From Ovis canadensis (Eukaryota; Chordata; Mammalia; Artiodactyla; Bovidae): a stretch of DNA of 64,000 bases. A program made the translations under genes and the position numbers. Below, piece after piece: positions 11,154-22,765 of this stretch; position 1 is the stretch's first letter, and every line of letters begins with the position of its first letter. The notes under the pieces are model-generated. The model did no database searches and was not told the DNA's origin. It worked only from the letters and a program-made list of their open reading frames with translations. Location: positions 87,807,501 to 87,871,500 of the forward strand of contig NC_091251.1 in NCBI RefSeq assembly GCF_042477335.2, in the 5' to 3' direction.

Positions 11154-11280
11154 GGTGGGGGCTTCCCTGGTGGTCTGGTGGTTAAAGCTCTGCATTTCCA
11201 CAGTAGAGGGGCATGGGTCTGATCCCTGGTCAGGGAACAAAGATACCACATTGCTGCACGGTGTGGCCAAAAACTTTTTT
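11154..11280 (+). mobile_element. CHR-type cetartiodactyl SINE, sense, with TSD
   Basis: Head 'gcttccctggtggtctggtg', body 'gatccctggtcagggaac', tail 'gtggccaaaaacttttttt'. Flanked by the 14-bp repeat aaaaagtaaaagaa at 11140-11153 and 11281-11294, which also rejoins the MER58-like sequence. This family differs from Bov-tA in lacking the BovB-type tail. Confidence 0.88.
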
Positions 11281-11399
11281 AAAAAGTAAAAGAAAGTAAA
11301 AAGATAAAGTTAATTTTAACAGTATATTTTATTTAAGCCACTATATCCAAAACATTCTCCAAAACAGTATATTTCAACATATAACCAATATAAAAATTA

Positions 11400-11600
11400 T
11401 GGTTGTTCAGTCACTAAGTTGTGTTTGACTCTTTGCAACCCCATGAACTGCAGCACACCAGGTTCCCCTGTCCTTCACTATTTCCCAGAGTCTGCTCAAA
11501 CTCATGTCCATTGAGTCAGTGATGTTATCTAACCATCCATCCTGTGCCACCCTCTTCTCTTCTTGCCCTCAACCTATCCCAGCATCAGGGTCTTAGTGAT
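11400..11600 (-). mobile_element. BovB 3' end fragment, antisense
   Basis: About 200 bases of the BovB 3' end in reverse: 'ttgttcagtcactaagttg', 'catgtccattgagtcagtg', 'cccagcatcagggtctt'. It interrupts the MER58-like element, whose halves resume at 'aaaaattat' on the left and 'ctaagtctgaag' on the right. Confidence 0.88.
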
Positions 11601-11745
11601 CTGGTTTTCTTTCTTTTTTCCTTCCCCCTAAGTCTGAAGTTTACTGTATTTTATGCTTACAGCACAACTTAGTTTGCACTAGCAACGTTTCAACTGCTCA
11701 GTAGCCACGTGACTAGTGGCTACTATATGACATTGGTCAGTATAG

Positions 11746-11881
11746 GCATTGGAGAAGGAACTGGCAACTCATTCCAGTGTTCTTGCCTGGAGAATCCCAG
11801 GGACGGGGGAGCCTGGTGGGCTGCTGTCTATGGGGTCGCCCAGAGTCGGACACGACTGAAGCGACTTAGCAGCAGCAGCAG
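11746..11881 (+). mobile_element. Bov-A monomer SINE, sense, with (agc)n tail
   Basis: A single Bov-A unit from 'gcattggagaaggaactgg' to 'gtcggacacgactgaagcg', ending in the short agcagcagcagca tail typical of these SINEs. It sits immediately after the MER58-like element. Confidence 0.9.
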
Positions 11882-12780
11882 GCTTAGGAATGCATTCTGG
11901 GAAAACCTGGTACAGGAAGTCCATGTCAGGATGAAACCCTGGACTTTAGCAATGGCTTCCTGCTTCTGCTGCTCTGCTCTGAATCCATTCTCTAAAAGAG
12001 ATGTATTGGGTCAAAGACATGAACATTTTTTAGGACTCTTAGTTATTTTCCTAACTGATTACATCTATTTATGATACTTCCTACCATGAATATAGGTGCC
12101 AATATCACCAGCTCCTGATTTGGAAATTTGCATTTTAATTTTGGGAGGGGGGAGGTTAATTTAGCAAAAGAATTCATCTACTTCAGTTTAAATTTATTTA
12201 ATCTTGTGAGAAAATAACAGGATTCTTTTAATCTGCTTCTCTTTGATAACTAGTAAAATTGAATATATCTTCACATATTTATTAATATTCTTTTGTGAAT
12301 TGTGTGGTTATAAGTCTTTGGTCTATTATCAGCAGAAGTGTTAATGAAATTTTTGAGTGGGTCACAATGCTTGCTCAGTTCAGTCTGTAATCATATTTTC
12401 TTTGCTTAGATTGGCCTCAGGGGCCACCAGATTATCAGAGAGTTTAGGAAGCATGGATTCAGACCCAGGAGGAAGCTGATCTCAAGTGTTTCTCAGCTAA
12501 GGCAGACTCTAGCTCTCTGTGGCTGGAAGCATAAGTGGGAGTCTGCTTAGTAAAGAGATTCCTTGCTCTTAGTTGAGTTTAGGGGCACTGGTGTGCTGGC
12601 TTGACTGACTGTTTCCCTCCTAAGAACTGGGTCCTTTTCCAACTAAGGTGTAAGTTTCTCTGTACTGCACTTTGTTGCATTCTTTCTGTGCCTCCCTTGA
12701 AATTACTCCTGGAGCAGCTGGACTGGATTCTGGCTCTTCTCAACCTTTCAGTCACATATTTACAATTTCTAGATTTATCC
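11882..12780. other. Mostly unassigned; probable antisense L1 scrap
   Basis: 12180-12330 ('atatcttcacatatttatt', 'tgtgaattgtgtggttat') resembles the antisense 3' part of an old L1. Nothing else is recognised. Confidence 0.4.
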
Positions 12781-12782
12781 CT

Positions 12783-12988
12783 GAAAGTGAAAGTGAAGTC
12801 GCTCAGTCATGTCCGGCTCTTTGCGATCCCATGGACTATAGCCTACCAGGCTTCTCCGTCCATGGGATTTTCCAGGCAAGAGTATTGGAGTGGGTTGCCA
12901 TTTCCTTCTCCAGGGGATCTTCCCGACCCAGGGATTGAACCCAGGTCTCCCACAATGCGAGCAGACGCTTTACCCTCTGAGCCACCAA
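12783..12988 (-). mobile_element. Bov-tA SINE, antisense
   Basis: Starts 'gaaagtgaaagtgaagtcg' and ends 'ctctgagccacca'; the final gggaagcc of the head is missing. Frames 12601-13071 and 12672-12938 read through it and are not genes. Confidence 0.9.
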
Positions 12989-13319
12989 TTACGTGTGTAA
13001 TGAGAGGATCTTACCAATTTAATATGGAGATCAACTTTATTTCCAGTTTCTTGGGTAATGTCTTGTTGTGATGTTTAAGAACTGACAACAGCTTCTACAA
13101 CACCATCATTCAATATGATGTCTAATATTAGGCACTCTTTCTTTTGTGAAGATGACTTCTACCTCTATTAGCATTTTTAAATGAATGAATATTGAAATTT
13201 AGATACCATTTTGCATTCATAAAAATAATTAAAAATCTTCTAGTTTAAATTTTATGATATGCTTCAGTTAAGGTATTCTTTTATCATTGAGATTGACCTC
13301 TCCTTCTATTAATGAATCA

Positions 13320-14095
13320 CTTTGAATAGCTAATATAGGCACATGGCATAAAATTCAGGAGTTTAAAGAGGTATATAATGAAAGCAGTCTTCCTTCCTCC
13401 TCTGACTTCTATCCACTTAACTTCCCTCTTGATATTATCAAGAGGGCACCTGATATTATTAATTTCTTGTTTATCATTCGAGACATGGTTTTTGCACTGT
13501 CAAATATCCAACACACACACACACACACAGACACACACACACACAAATAGTAGTGTACCATCCTGTACTATTCTATCCTGCATATTGCTTTTCTCACTTA
13601 CCAATATTTATTTGATGTCTTTTAATGTCATATGTATACAATTATTTCCTTCTTGTTAATGGTTGCATATAATTCAGAATGAATGTAATGTGATTTATTA
13701 ATTGGTTTCCTACTTCTGGGTCAGCTAGCTAGTTTTCAGCTAATTTGCATTTACAAATAATGCTGTAACTAGTATCATATGCATGTCCTTTTGCTCACAT
13801 GGAAGTGTATCTATAGGATGAATGCCTAGCAGTAGAGTTGTTGGCTCAAGTGCATTTTTAGTTTCGAAAGTTATAGCCAGATTGCCTTCTATAGATTTAT
13901 AGCATTTATAATGAGCAACAAGTGGGTATGCTGGTTTCCCCTTGGCAATTTTGGATATTATCAAGCTTTTTGATCTTCGTCAGTAGGGAGATGAAAAATG
14001 GCATCTCTTGGAGTTTTAAAGTACACTCTCTTTAGTGAGGTTGAATTTTTCATATGTTTAACAGTCATTTGTGTTTCATTTTGAAGCTGAAGTTT
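13320..14095 (-). mobile_element. Ancient L1 3' region, antisense
   Basis: Reads as the reverse complement of an old mammalian L1 ORF2/3'-UTR junction: 'tgcatattgcttttctcac', 'aataatgctgtaactagta', 'ggatgaatgcctagcagt', 'gagatgaaaaatggcatct', 'ttcatatgtttaacagtca'. The minus frame 13740-13964 is a diverged trace of the L1 ORF2 C-terminus. Confidence 0.8.
13509..13546. repeat. Interrupted (CA)n microsatellite
   Basis: A CA run broken once by 'gacac', lying inside the antisense L1. Likely length-variable. Confidence 0.95.
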
Positions 14096-14355
14096 GTTGC
14101 ATAATATGGTCTGGCCTTTCCATCCCAAATCCTGCCTTGCAGAACTCAGAACATGCCTTTTATCTCCATAGCTTTTGCATCAGTTTAGGTTCAACTTGAC
14201 TGCAAGCAACATAGAACCCTGACTCAACTGGCTTTTAGAATAAGGAAAATCTTTTCTCTTACATGACGTCATGTTTTGGTATAGAGCAGGTCTAGGGTTG
14301 GTTAGTTTAGCTACTCACCAAGGTCACCAAGGTCCCTGGTCTTTCTATCTTACGG

Positions 14356-14574
14356 AGTGTGTGCCTAGTTGCTCAGTCGTGTCTGACTCTTTGTAGTCCC
14401 ATGGACATAGCCTGCAAGGCTCTCTGTCCATGGAATTTTCTAGGCAAGAATACTGGCGCAGGTTGCCATTTCCTCCTCCAGGGGATCTTCCCGACCCAGG
14501 GATCGAACCCACATTTCTTACATCTCCTGCATTGGCAGGTGAGTTCTTTACCACTAGAGCCACCTGGGAAGTTC
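14356..14574 (-). mobile_element. Bov-tA SINE, antisense
   Basis: From 'gtgtgcctagttgctcagtcg' (start) to 'gccacctgggaagttcc'. Contains the 'ttcttacatctcctgcattg' head variant with a short insertion relative to other copies. The TSD is not clear. Confidence 0.92.
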
Positions 14575-15420
14575 CATCTTTCTGACCGCCACTCTCCAGT
14601 TAGAATACTGCGTTAGTCAGGCATCCCACAGACACAGCCCAGCACGCAGTAGAAGATGATGGCTGTTTCTTACCACGAACCTCTTTTTAAGAACAACGGA
14701 ACGTTTCCTCAAGCTCCCTTTCAGAAGATACACCCTTGAATCTCATTAGCCAAACCTGAGTTTTATGCCCATTCCTAAACCAGTAACTGGCACAAAGACT
14801 GACCATCATAACTGGCTCATGTCAATCAGGATTTTCTCCTGAATTCTATAGACTATCAGTGGGAAACTCCTCTGTCCCCAGAAGTAATTAGGGCACTGCC
14901 AGCAAGAAACGTGTAGGTGGGCTGTAGGTGGGCAGCTTACTGCCTGCCACAGCTCTGCACGTGCTATGCCCTTTGCCTGATACAGCTCTTCTCTACATAT
15001 CCTGCACACAGGTTTCTAGCATAGGCTCAGTGTTGGCTCTGAGGAAAGCAGCTCTGCCTCCCTCGGGCCCCTTCATTCAGCCTGTGCCGCCCTCAGCACA
15101 GCATTCTTAGCTGGCTTGGCCTCCCGATCTCCCACCACATCCTGCGCCCACGAGGGCAGGGTCTGCTTCTGGTTTGTTTCTGTATCTCGGTGCACAGCGT
15201 AGAACAGACACGACTCTTTCTTGTTGAACGATCTGTCTGCTAGCATTTTATTTGCTAGAATTTCAAATCTAGATTCACAACAGAAATCAACTTAGAGTTT
15301 TGTGTTTGTAAATGATTTGCTTGTGGAAGTTTGGAATTAGGATTATCTTTTCCACATACAGCAAACGGGCATTTACAGAACAAATTGTTTAACTGGTGGA
15401 TTATTGGTTCCTTAAAAGTC
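14575..15420. other. Unassigned intergenic sequence
   Basis: No firm repeat. Immediately upstream, 14180-14345 ('tgactgcaagcaacataga', 'actcaactggcttttagaa') resembles an unnamed ancient repeat. 15430-15478 looks like an antisense L2 3' tip. Confidence 0.4.
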
Positions 15421-15536
15421 CAGAATTTCAACAAATATTTCTCAAACACATATTATATGTTGAGCACTGTCCCAGTTGGCTCTTTATACAAAAGTAGAAT
15501 GAGAGCTTGTCTTTGAATGTGTGTATGCTTTAAAGC

Positions 15537-15776
15537 AGCATTTTTCAAACTGAGGTCAAGGTCCTTTTGTGGGTAATCAATTTTGTGGGTCAAACCCATT
15601 TTAAAGTGAAAAAAGAATATAATATCAATCGATTAGAACAAAATATATCAGAGTGCATCACTCTTGGTTAAACTTTTGGTTTATATGTATATCTATGTGA
15701 TGTCCTGGGTCAAGATTATATAATATGTTTTCCACTATGGGTAATGGTCAAAGCAGTTTAAAGTCATTGCCCTAAG
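15537..15776. mobile_element. Probable hAT-Charlie-type nonautonomous element
   Basis: Starts 'cagcatttttcaaactgag', contains 'cagagtgcatcactcttgg' and 'ctgggtcaagattatat', and ends 'atgggtaatggtcaaagcag'. The two ends are weakly inverted copies (caaactgaggtca versus tggtcaaagcagttt). Diverged; the TSD is not visible. Confidence 0.5.
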
Positions 15777-15944
15777 GATCAGTATATCTTCTTTCCTCTT
15801 TCTCTTTGAAGCTTGCATTATTCTGCTCCTAAAGTCTGGGTTCCCTGGAAACAGGGTAAAACAGGGCTTTAAGATATCTGCCTTCCACAGCACACTCCTG
15901 CCCTGAGCCAGGGCCCCAGTCTGAGTTCAGTCAGCCAGTCACAG

Positions 15945-16115
15945 ATTTTAGAGTCAGAGGCAAGAGTTCAGTCCTGAGCTCCAGCACTTATGATCTCAGC
16001 AGTCCAAGTCACTGGACCTTTCAGAACATCTGTTTCTCTCTTGTGGAGATAACAGCAGTACTTGTCCCACAGGCAATCAAGGAGGTCAATATGTGAAAAT
16101 ATGGTGTGGCTTAGT
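15945..16115 (+). mobile_element. MIR SINE, sense
   Basis: 'cagattttagagtcagagg', 'gtccaagtcactggacctt', 'catctgtttctctcttgtg' and the ggagataacagcagtac block follow MIR order. Old, no TSD. Confidence 0.7.
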
Positions 16116-17199
16116 AAACTCCCTCCTACCCTTCAGAGGAGGAAAGCAAACGGAGCCCATGGTTGAGAAAGTTCTGTCTCCTGAGCAGGGAAAAAAAGAC
16201 TTCAAGGAATAGCCCCACAGAGAAACTTAAGAGGTGGCTCTGAACACCCAGGGGCTGCAGACATTTGAATCAAGAAAGGGGAGAAACCAATCAGTGGGGA
16301 AAGCTCAGGGCTCTCCAATGAGTCATTGCCTTTCCTTTCTCTGTGGAGCTGGAGAGCAGGACTCATCTGGAGGCGCTGACAGCGCATAGCGCTGCGTCCG
16401 GAGGGGAAAGGTGCTGACTGTCGTCCTTTTGCGTAAACTTCAGAAGGAGGACTGCTGTTGAACTCTGACCTCCCTTCACCCATCGCAGGGGGTGTGGAGG
16501 GTCTGCCAGTCCTGGAGGTCACTCAGGGTGGGCTGAGGTGAGAGGAGTGGGATGGGGCCAGGGTCGGGAGCTCAAAGGAGAGCAAGCCAGTCTGAGTGCT
16601 TGGTCTGTCTTGAGGCTCAGTAATCCTCACCCTCAGAAGTTCTCTCTTCTGTGACTCTCTGAGCAGGGGTCACAGCGGACAAGCTTGGCATGGTGTCCTG
16701 CCTGCCCCCTTTCTCCCTAGAAAACTCTCTGCAGCCTTCACAGCCTGGTTCTCCTGTCATCAGACGTATTAACAGGGAGCCAGGGATGTGCTTCCTTAAA
16801 GAAAAAGTTATTTTTACTTGTTTGTTGTTCACCCTGAATTGTGGAGACAGAGGATGAGAGAATTCCAAGAGTTTTAGATGAAGATGGGGGACCCCTATGA
16901 ACCTGGTGGTTCTTTGTTTCTTTATTTCTTTCCAGGGTCTCTGTCCTTAAGACGCCCCATCTGGGATCTGGGCACCTCATTCTCTGTTCTCTGATACATT
17001 TCAAGCCAGCCTTGGCCCCAGGGGTGCCAGTGTTCCCCAGCATGCTCAGTGGAAGCTCGGGGAAGCAGGCAAGGACAGGCATTCTCACTGCCAATATAGG
17101 GAGAGAGGAAGGCATCAGTCATGTGTGAACAGCTGCGGCTCCAACAACCTTCCCAGCACAGCGTGGGGTGTCCATTTGCCAAAGTTTGTCTCGAGTTGT
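16116..17199. other. Repeat-poor intergenic sequence
   Basis: About 1.1 kb without recognised repeats and moderately GC-rich around 16340-16520. Several overlapping minus-strand frames (16202-17182) have no recognisable domain and are treated as chance. Confidence 0.5.
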
Positions 17200-17445
17200 G
17201 CCTTCTTAAAGGGCACCAATGACCTCTAAGTCACCAAATCCAGTGGCCTTTCCTCAGGCCTCATCTTCCAACTGCTCAGCCCCTCTTCAATGCTCTGCTA
17301 GCGATCGAACTCTCCTCCTGCTTTCCCAACAGCTCTTCCTCTGGTCTTGTCCCTTTTTTTCTTGCATCCTCAGCTTAAAACTCCCCCAAGCTTCTGTCTT
17401 TAGTCCTTTTCTTTCTCTACTCTCCCTTTTTCTGGGAAAATTTCA
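17200..17445 (+). mobile_element. L2 LINE ORF2 fragment, sense
   Basis: 'agggcaccaatgacctcta' and 'cagtggcctttcctcaggc', then 'cttctgtctttagtccttt', follow the L2 ORF2 order (caccaatgacctcc...aatccaatgg...). Short and diverged. Confidence 0.65.
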
Positions 17446-17825
17446 GTGTCCTTTGGTAGTATTTCAGTTGAGACTTTTATTTTCAAGTAACAGTAATTAG
17501 TATAGCCAAAAGGAGGGTTTCCATTATAAAGTGTCTACAGAGCCCAGGGGGAAAGAGAGGGTGAGTCTCAGAAGGGGCTGAACCCAGAACCTAGTAGGTG
17601 TCCGGAAAGCCAGGCAGTAGCTGAGAAGCTGGTCCCTTCCTCTCTGCAGCTCTGCTTACATTCTGTTTCTAGATGTTTCTCTAACTTTGCTGTCTGTTTC
17701 TGGGCCACCATCTTACCTGAGGCCTTCATGACCTCTTTAGTAATTTCCCTACTCTTGGTTGTATCTTTCATCCAAGCTGTCTTATTTCCCAGTCTGCCCT
17801 CTGCATTGGGTCCCACGTTTTAAAG

Positions 17826-18015
17826 CAGGGTCCCCAGCCCCTGGGATCTAGTGCTTGATGATCTGAGGTGGAGCTGATGTAGCAATAATATAAGTGAAGT
17901 GTACAATAGATGTAATGTGCTTGAATCATCCCAAAACCATTCCCTTGCCCTGGTCCATGGAAAAATTGCCTTCTACAAAACCAGTTACTGGTGCCAAAAA
18001 GGTTGAGACTCGTTC
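17826..18015. mobile_element. Second copy of the hAT-like element seen at 6841
   Basis: Shares with 6841-7034 the left end (cagggtccccagccc), an internal block 'tgtaatgtgcttgaatcat', the 'catggaaaaattgccttct' block and the right end 'ggtgccaaaaaggttgag'. Flanking 8-mers (ttttaaag, cttcagag) no longer match, so no TSD can be claimed. Confidence 0.8.
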
Positions 18016-20119
18016 CTTCAGAGGGTTCCCCTCTGGTCCACTTTGGCTGCAGTTCTCCAGGAGGAAAGGAATCCACAGGGCTAGTGAATATTCCCACCCA
18101 AAGCCCCCATTCCCTTTCTAGAGCCCATTTCCTGGGCTGGGGTCAGATTTCCTCTAGGAGCATTCTCCTAAGGGCAGATCACTCTGTTGCTGTATTTACT
18201 CCTAGGCTTACAAAGTGCTCATGGGGCAGCTGTCTGTTGCAGAGAAGTGTGGTAAGGTGGGAGCAGGAATGTGAATAGAGCTTGGACATGTCCACTGAAT
18301 GTGCTTCATGCTCTGGGTCATGTGGGATGGATTCTGACCTGAGAAGCGAGGGTAGCCTGGGGCCAGGGCCAACTTCCTTCATTCTACCTTGACCCAGCAT
18401 GGAACTCTGAGAAATTCAAGAACTCTGTATTTGAACCTGGCAGTCCACTTTGTTATGAAGGTTTGTTTGTCAGTATAGGGGGATGGAACATATTTTATTT
18501 AATAGTTTGTTGGTTTGATTTCTAACTTTTAGACATGTGGCATGTGGGTTACCATTTGTACTTATGCCCTGGGCTGCACAGACCTTAGGGGCAAGTCTAT
18601 GTTTCACTGTGGCCAGTTTTAAAAAATATATATATTCCCTAAACAAGGCTTTGATTATATCATCATCTGCCTGGAAGCTTTTGATGATGACTGCTCCAGC
18701 TTGCTGGGAAGTAAGTGGCTCTGGTTGTTCATTATTCTGTGTCAGATGAAACTGACAATCAAGTGGGACCTGCCTTTCATCAGAGAAAGGGTCAGGCCAG
18801 TATGAAGTCAGCAAGGGAGCAGCTTACTGCTCGGAGCTCACAGAGGGGGCTTAGAGGACAGAAGCCAGGGCAGCCTGACGACTAGCAATTGGAACCTCAA
18901 GCAGAGACAGTGTAAGTTCATGCAGACAAGTGTCAGAAAATCAAAGGCAAGTCTAAGGCAAGCTGTCAAGAAGTGGCTGGTCTGAAGTTGTTGAGGAGAG
19001 TGGGGCACATATCAAGGTAAGGGAGATTTGATTTCTGGGTCACTTTTGGTCTCTGTTCCAGATTTTCTTATAGTTCCCACATACTGGAACTTTTCCTCAC
19101 CTAATCCATCTAAGACCCTTCCAGGAGATGAGAGTGCATCATGGAAACAAAGCTTAGTACCTAGCAGCGTTCAGCAATGGTTTGCAACGAGCAACTTAAG
19201 AGCAGTAATAAGCATATTCTGTTTATAATCAATCTCCTATTGAATATCTTTGAAGGGACTGAATTTGGGAATCAGTTAGGTCAGGGAAAGGATAAGCAGG
19301 TAGGGCTGAAGTTGAGGGAGGTAGATTGGGGCAAGATGACGTCCCAGAACTTTCTCCTACTTCTGAGGTTGAGTCAGGCACTCATGCTGGGAAAGAAGAT
19401 GTGGGACTGAGTGCAGGCTTCAGCTTCTACTTGGCACAGCTCCATCTGCCAAAGCGGTGCCACTTGTGATGTTCTCATTCCAGATGTGCAAGGATCAAGA
19501 GCTTCACAGAAAAGCTGTTTTGAGCTTGGGAGACAAAAAGGTAAGTTAAAAAACTGGGAACATGAGGAAAGGGAAAGCCTTGAGTTTAAACTAAACGAAA
19601 AATTCATATGCACAGCTTTCCTGGACTTCAAAAACAAGCACTGAGGACAGATTCACCAAAATTCATATATAGGCCATTCTTTTATATGAAATAGTTTTAG
19701 TTCAAATTCATTGATAAGAGCTCTAATGGGGACATTAGGCACTTATTAGGGACATCCTGGTACTTTGGCAGGGCTGCTGACATCTTAAGAGGGCTGCCTT
19801 ATGAGGAGCTTAAAGAGCCCACTTACCCAGTGCTTCTTAAACCAGTATGCATCAGAACCACCTGGCAGTGCTTATTCAATATGCAGAATTTATAAGAATT
19901 TTTTCCCTATTTATACAAAATAATCTCTTGAAAGCAACGATAGTAAGGATCTTATTTCTCACAATATACCCAAAATTACTTTCTATATTTAAAAATGTTA
20001 AAGAAAAAAAAAACTACTTTAGCTTTATCAGGAAAAAATTTTTTCTAAGGAAAAACTCAAACCCCATTTGCAGAAATTTGACAAAGGGCAAAATCAAGTT
20101 ATAAAACTCCCTCTCTTAA
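18016..20119. other. Mostly unassigned sequence; one MER20-like scrap
   Basis: About 2.1 kb. Only 19828-19900 ('cagtgcttcttaaaccagt', 'gcatcagaaccacctggca') resembles a hAT MER20-type end. A small AT run lies at 18621-18637. No supported gene. Confidence 0.45.
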
Positions 20120-20325
20120 CTTCAGTTCATGTCAGTCGCTCAGTCGTGTCCGACTCTTTGCAACCCCATGGACTGCAGCATACAAAGCTTCCCTGTCCAT
20201 CACCAACTCCCAGAGTTTACTCAAACTCATGTCCATTGAGTCGGTGATACCATCCAGCCATCACATCCTCTGTCATCCCCTTCTCCTCCTGCCTTCAATG
20301 TTTCCCAGCATCAGGGTCTTTTCAA
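20120..20325 (-). mobile_element. BovB 3' end fragment, antisense
   Basis: 'cttcagttcatgtcagtcgc' at the left is the reverse of the BovB tail; it continues through 'ccattgagtcggtgatacc' to 'cagcatcagggtcttttca'. About 205 bases, 5'-truncated. Confidence 0.92.
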
Positions 20326-22529
20326 CTTAGGAATATTAATAAAAGCAAAATGTTCTAAAGGTTGCATTAGTCAGGGACCTGAATCTCCCCTCCTCCCCAA
20401 TAAAAACCTTATATTGAGTCATTAGAGAAGATTGTAATAAAAGACTTTATTTGCAAAAGATAGGATGGTCTTAGATAAGGGTAAGGGGATAATAAGGGGA
20501 TGATACATCTCTTCTGGGCTGTTAAGTGCAGGAGCCATCACCACCTTTTCAAATTACAAATTGAAAAAGCAAAGAGGCCCTGATCCAGTTAAGGGAACTG
20601 AGAAAGAAAGTAGGTGGAGAGAGCTGCATAGCAGGAAGGAACCAGAGAAATAAATATGCCAACTTCATAGGCCAACCCTCCCAGAGGCTAGAGAGCCAAG
20701 GGAGCCCACGGATGCAGTCCCTGGGGCTCAGTATCTAGGCACAACAGGCAGGTGGAGAAGGCTGCAGAGTGGATCCTGAGGGCAAATGGAGAAAGGAGAT
20801 CCAGCCCTTATCAGAGATGGTTCAGGGGTGGGAGTGGCTACTGGGTCTCTTTACAAGCACTGAAGAAAACAACTTCCTTTTCGATCATCTTGTTTATATC
20901 ACCTTGTAGCAAGTTTATAAGAAATATGTTATCATTGTGTTAAGTCTTGTCTTGGGGGAGGGGAGCAGAATCCTGTACCCCACCCTCAGACGCAGAGCCA
21001 AGTCTCACCCATAAGGGGCCCTGAAAGCTGAACTTTAAACAAACGCTCCAAATGACTCACAAAGTGGAGGGCTGAGCTGCAGCGGTTACATTGTTAGGAG
21101 AGTGGTAACAGTTACCTACCTTGAGAAAAACTGAAGTGTGAAGGCCCCTGGACAAGGACAGGCGGAAGAACAGGCTGGTTAGTAAGGGCGTTCAGAGTTT
21201 CAGAAGTTTTTTCCCCATGATGATGTTCATACAAGAGCCTATCAAACTAAAAACACGCCTAAGAGAACTTGGAGAGGGTGAAACATCGGGTCTCCACAAG
21301 GGCCTGACGTCCCGCCCGAGGAGTCCCAGGAACCCATCCTGAGTCCTTTCAGTCTTTGTCAGGGCCGCTCAGTATCCCACTCTCCTAAGCCAGTGCAGAC
21401 GGAACTCCAGAGGGAGCATCTGTGGCCTGAAGGAGGAAGGTCAGACCCTGAACTGGCTTCACAGGACCCTCCACACTTTTTAGGTACAAATGGACGGGCA
21501 GCCTCCACGGACAGGGCTTTCCTTCCCCTCCTCCTGGGCCGAGTGGCCGGACCTTTAGTACTTGGGCTGGGGAAGCGCCTTTTATTGATTTCCTTAGTCT
21601 GTGTTTCCCAGACAATGGAAGTTACCTGCTTAAGGTAACATTAAGCACAAGGGAAATGACCCTTGGGACTGGAGACAGCAAGGTTGTTCTGGAAATTGCA
21701 AAGGCAGTGCGGCTGTTGTGGCTGTGTACCTGTGGAGGCCTTGGACTGGGCTTTCTTCCTCTCCTCGAAGTCTTCCTTATTTGACTGCTCTGCGAGTGGC
21801 CTATAAAGCTTGAGACAGGGCAGGGGATGCTGCAGGGTCAGCCTAGCTTTCCCCAAGAAGCCAGTGAATTGCCTGCAAAGAAGTTCAGCTGTAGGCCTCA
21901 GGGCAGAGAGAGAAGCCTTCTCTAAATCCAGAAGTCAGGAAATGCTCATTATATTCTATATAAAGGCACCCCCCGTGCTTTCTGGGCTGACCCAGGGAAG
22001 GACTATTTATTTTTCGGCAATGCTTGTCTGAGTTGGCAAGCTTGGGCTGGAGCAGGGAAAAGCAGATCCAAGACAATCATGTGATGGAATTACACCTGCT
22101 GAGATAAAGAACAGTGGAGCTCCCCGAGCACACATTCTTGCAGACTCTGCATTGCAAACTCTAGCTCAGAAGGTGCCAGGCTAATTTGTCTTTTGCCAAC
22201 TAAAGGCAAATGGAGGAGGGCAGAGCCTGGTAGCTTCTCCAGCTGCCTGGTGATTTGAGGATCATTCTAATCACTCCCCTCCTCCACCATTGCCCTCCTG
22301 CCGTCAGCTAAAGAGCTGATATGAATTTGCTCCACTTTATCAAGGAGCAAGGAAATGCACATCTCTTTATTTTTCCAAATAAACTGAAGTCAGGCTGAGT
22401 CCCCTCTTGGCCTGGCTGGTGGGGTCCTCAGTGTTAATTATTATTGGAATTGTCTCTTCCCATGCACTGAGCAGTACTAGAATGCAGGGGTCTACTTGGG
22501 AACAGGAAAGCAGGACAAGGGTTTGAGAT
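20326..22529. other. 2.2-kb block free of recognised repeats
   Basis: No SINE, LINE or DNA transposon recognised. It contains short motifs such as 'tgacgtcccgcccg' near 21306 and AT-rich tracts (ttaattattattggaatt near 22434). Reading frames of 60-85 codons on both strands lack features of known proteins. Confidence 0.5.
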
Positions 22530-22541
22530 AGTCAATAAAAC

Positions 22542-22753
22542 GCATGCCTGCATGCATGTCAGTAGCTAAATTGTGACTCTGTGATGCCATGGACTGTAGC
22601 CCACCAGGCTCCTCTGTCCATGGGATTTCCCAGGCAAGAATACTGGAGTGGATAGCCATTTCCTTCTCCAGAGTATCTTCCCAACCCAGGGATCAAACGT
22701 GTGTCTCCTGCATTGACAGGCAGGTTCTTTACCACTGAGCCATCAGAGAAGCC
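22542..22753 (-). mobile_element. Bov-tA SINE, antisense, with TSD
   Basis: Reverse-complement Bov-tA preceded by a gcatgcctgcatgcatg stretch. Flanked by the 12-bp repeat agtcaataaaac at 22530-22541 and 22754-22765. Confidence 0.95.
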
Positions 22754-22765
22754 AGTCAATAAAAC

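Larger units (their letters stand above)
11048..11744 (+). mobile_element. MER58-like hAT element split by two retroposons
   Basis: The left end 'cagtgttgattagaaatag' and right end 'gccacgtgactagtggcta' match the element at 29973-30374. Shared internal blocks include 'aaaaagtaaaagaa', 'tatattttatttaagcc' and 'gcttacagcacaacttag'. It is interrupted by a CHR-type SINE (11154-11280) and a BovB 3' fragment (11400-11600). The subfamily label is provisional. Confidence 0.75.

Noticed and set aside
12601..13071. 156-codon plus-strand frame
   Set aside because: Its second half is antisense Bov-tA translation (the [20 protein letters not shown] pattern recurs at every antisense copy).
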